Below are positions 63,986 to 64,000 of a stretch of DNA of 64,000 nucleotides, piece after piece. Every line of letters begins with the position of its first letter. The stretch's first letter is position 1. The notes under the pieces are model-generated. The model did no database searches. It was not told where the DNA came from and worked only from the letters and a program-made list of their open reading frames with translations. The DNA is from Microvirga mediterraneensis (GTDB lineage: Bacteria > Pseudomonadota > Alphaproteobacteria > Rhizobiales > Beijerinckiaceae): NCBI RefSeq assembly GCF_013520865.1, contig NZ_JACDXJ010000001.1, positions 248,001-312,000 on the forward strand, read 5' to 3'. The translations under genes were made by a program, and so were the position numbers.

Positions 63986-64000
63986 ATGGTCCTGAAGCCG
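63986..64000 (+). CDS. thiP: Start of the next gene, probably thiamine permease thiP (partial)
   Basis: ATG at 63986, nine bases after the thiB stop, opens a frame MVLKP before the window ends. Too short to identify by sequence; thiP normally follows thiB, so the name is an inference from gene order. Confidence 0.45.

Noticed and set aside
1..64000. Mobile elements, prophage, CRISPR arrays or integration sites
   Set aside because: No transposase, integrase, phage or cas motif, no direct-repeat array, and no tRNA-linked repeats were seen.

Overview
The window looks like a chromosomal segment of an alphaproteobacterium of the Hyphomicrobiales, most likely Methylobacteriaceae and perhaps close to Microvirga. 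This is inferred from family content: a FtcR-type flagellar regulator, a CheZ with a hybrid CheA, an ECF15/EcfG-type promoter signature, a PrkA-YeaH-SpoVR module, a YegD-like Hsp70 and high-GC codon use. I see no rRNA, tRNA, insertion sequence, prophage or CRISPR array.

Layout. 1-3.7 kb: the tail of a sensor kinase, a FixJ-like regulator and a large heparinase II/III-like protein. 3.7-9.4 kb: a minus-strand chemotaxis operon (cheA-cheW-cheY-cheZ) and a ftcR-like regulator with a CtrA-like half-site pair upstream. 10.4-17 kb: a GAF/PAS/GGDEF/EAL protein, an aldose epimerase, a lone receiver protein, two small proteins and a BrkB-family membrane protein. 17.1-32.9 kb: a surface or intracellular glycoconjugate locus with two divergent operons. 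The minus arm has three sugar-nucleotide epimerases and four glycosyltransferases. The plus arm has inositol-3-phosphate synthase, a phosphatase, a glycosyltransferase, a nucleotidyltransferase, a methyltransferase and a clan GH-A glycosidase. An oxidoreductase pair converges on it. 33-38.8 kb: two hypothetical genes and the spoVR-yeaH-prkA stress module. 39.3-47.3 kb: zinc alcohol dehydrogenase, a phosphoribosyltransferase/kinase-like fusion, a second BrkB protein, catalase, a HlyU-like protein, a lytic transglycosylase and a CYTH-like protein. 47.7-55.7 kb: a pentonate-oxidation gene pair, a LOG-family protein, a chromate-resistance pair and a SDR/DapA-family pair. 55.8-64 kb: a small conserved stress-type protein, ppc, an Hsp70-like protein, tex, and a TPP riboswitch leading into thiB and the first codons of thiP.

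The unifying signal is regulatory. The signature of the alphaproteobacterial general stress sigma factor EcfG (GGAAC, 16-17 bases, CGTT) occurs in exact form in front of the inositol-synthase arm of the glycan locus, in front of the second BrkB gene, and on one strand of a palindrome between a receiver gene and a small gene. Near-matches face the other glycan arm, the first BrkB gene and the small stress protein. Together with catalase, PrkA-YeaH-SpoVR and ChrB/ChrA, the window reads as a stress-adaptation neighbourhood. The best candidate for an undescribed system is the EcfG-linked inositol/glycan locus at 17.1-32.9 kb. It includes a glycosidase whose barrel appears circularly permuted.
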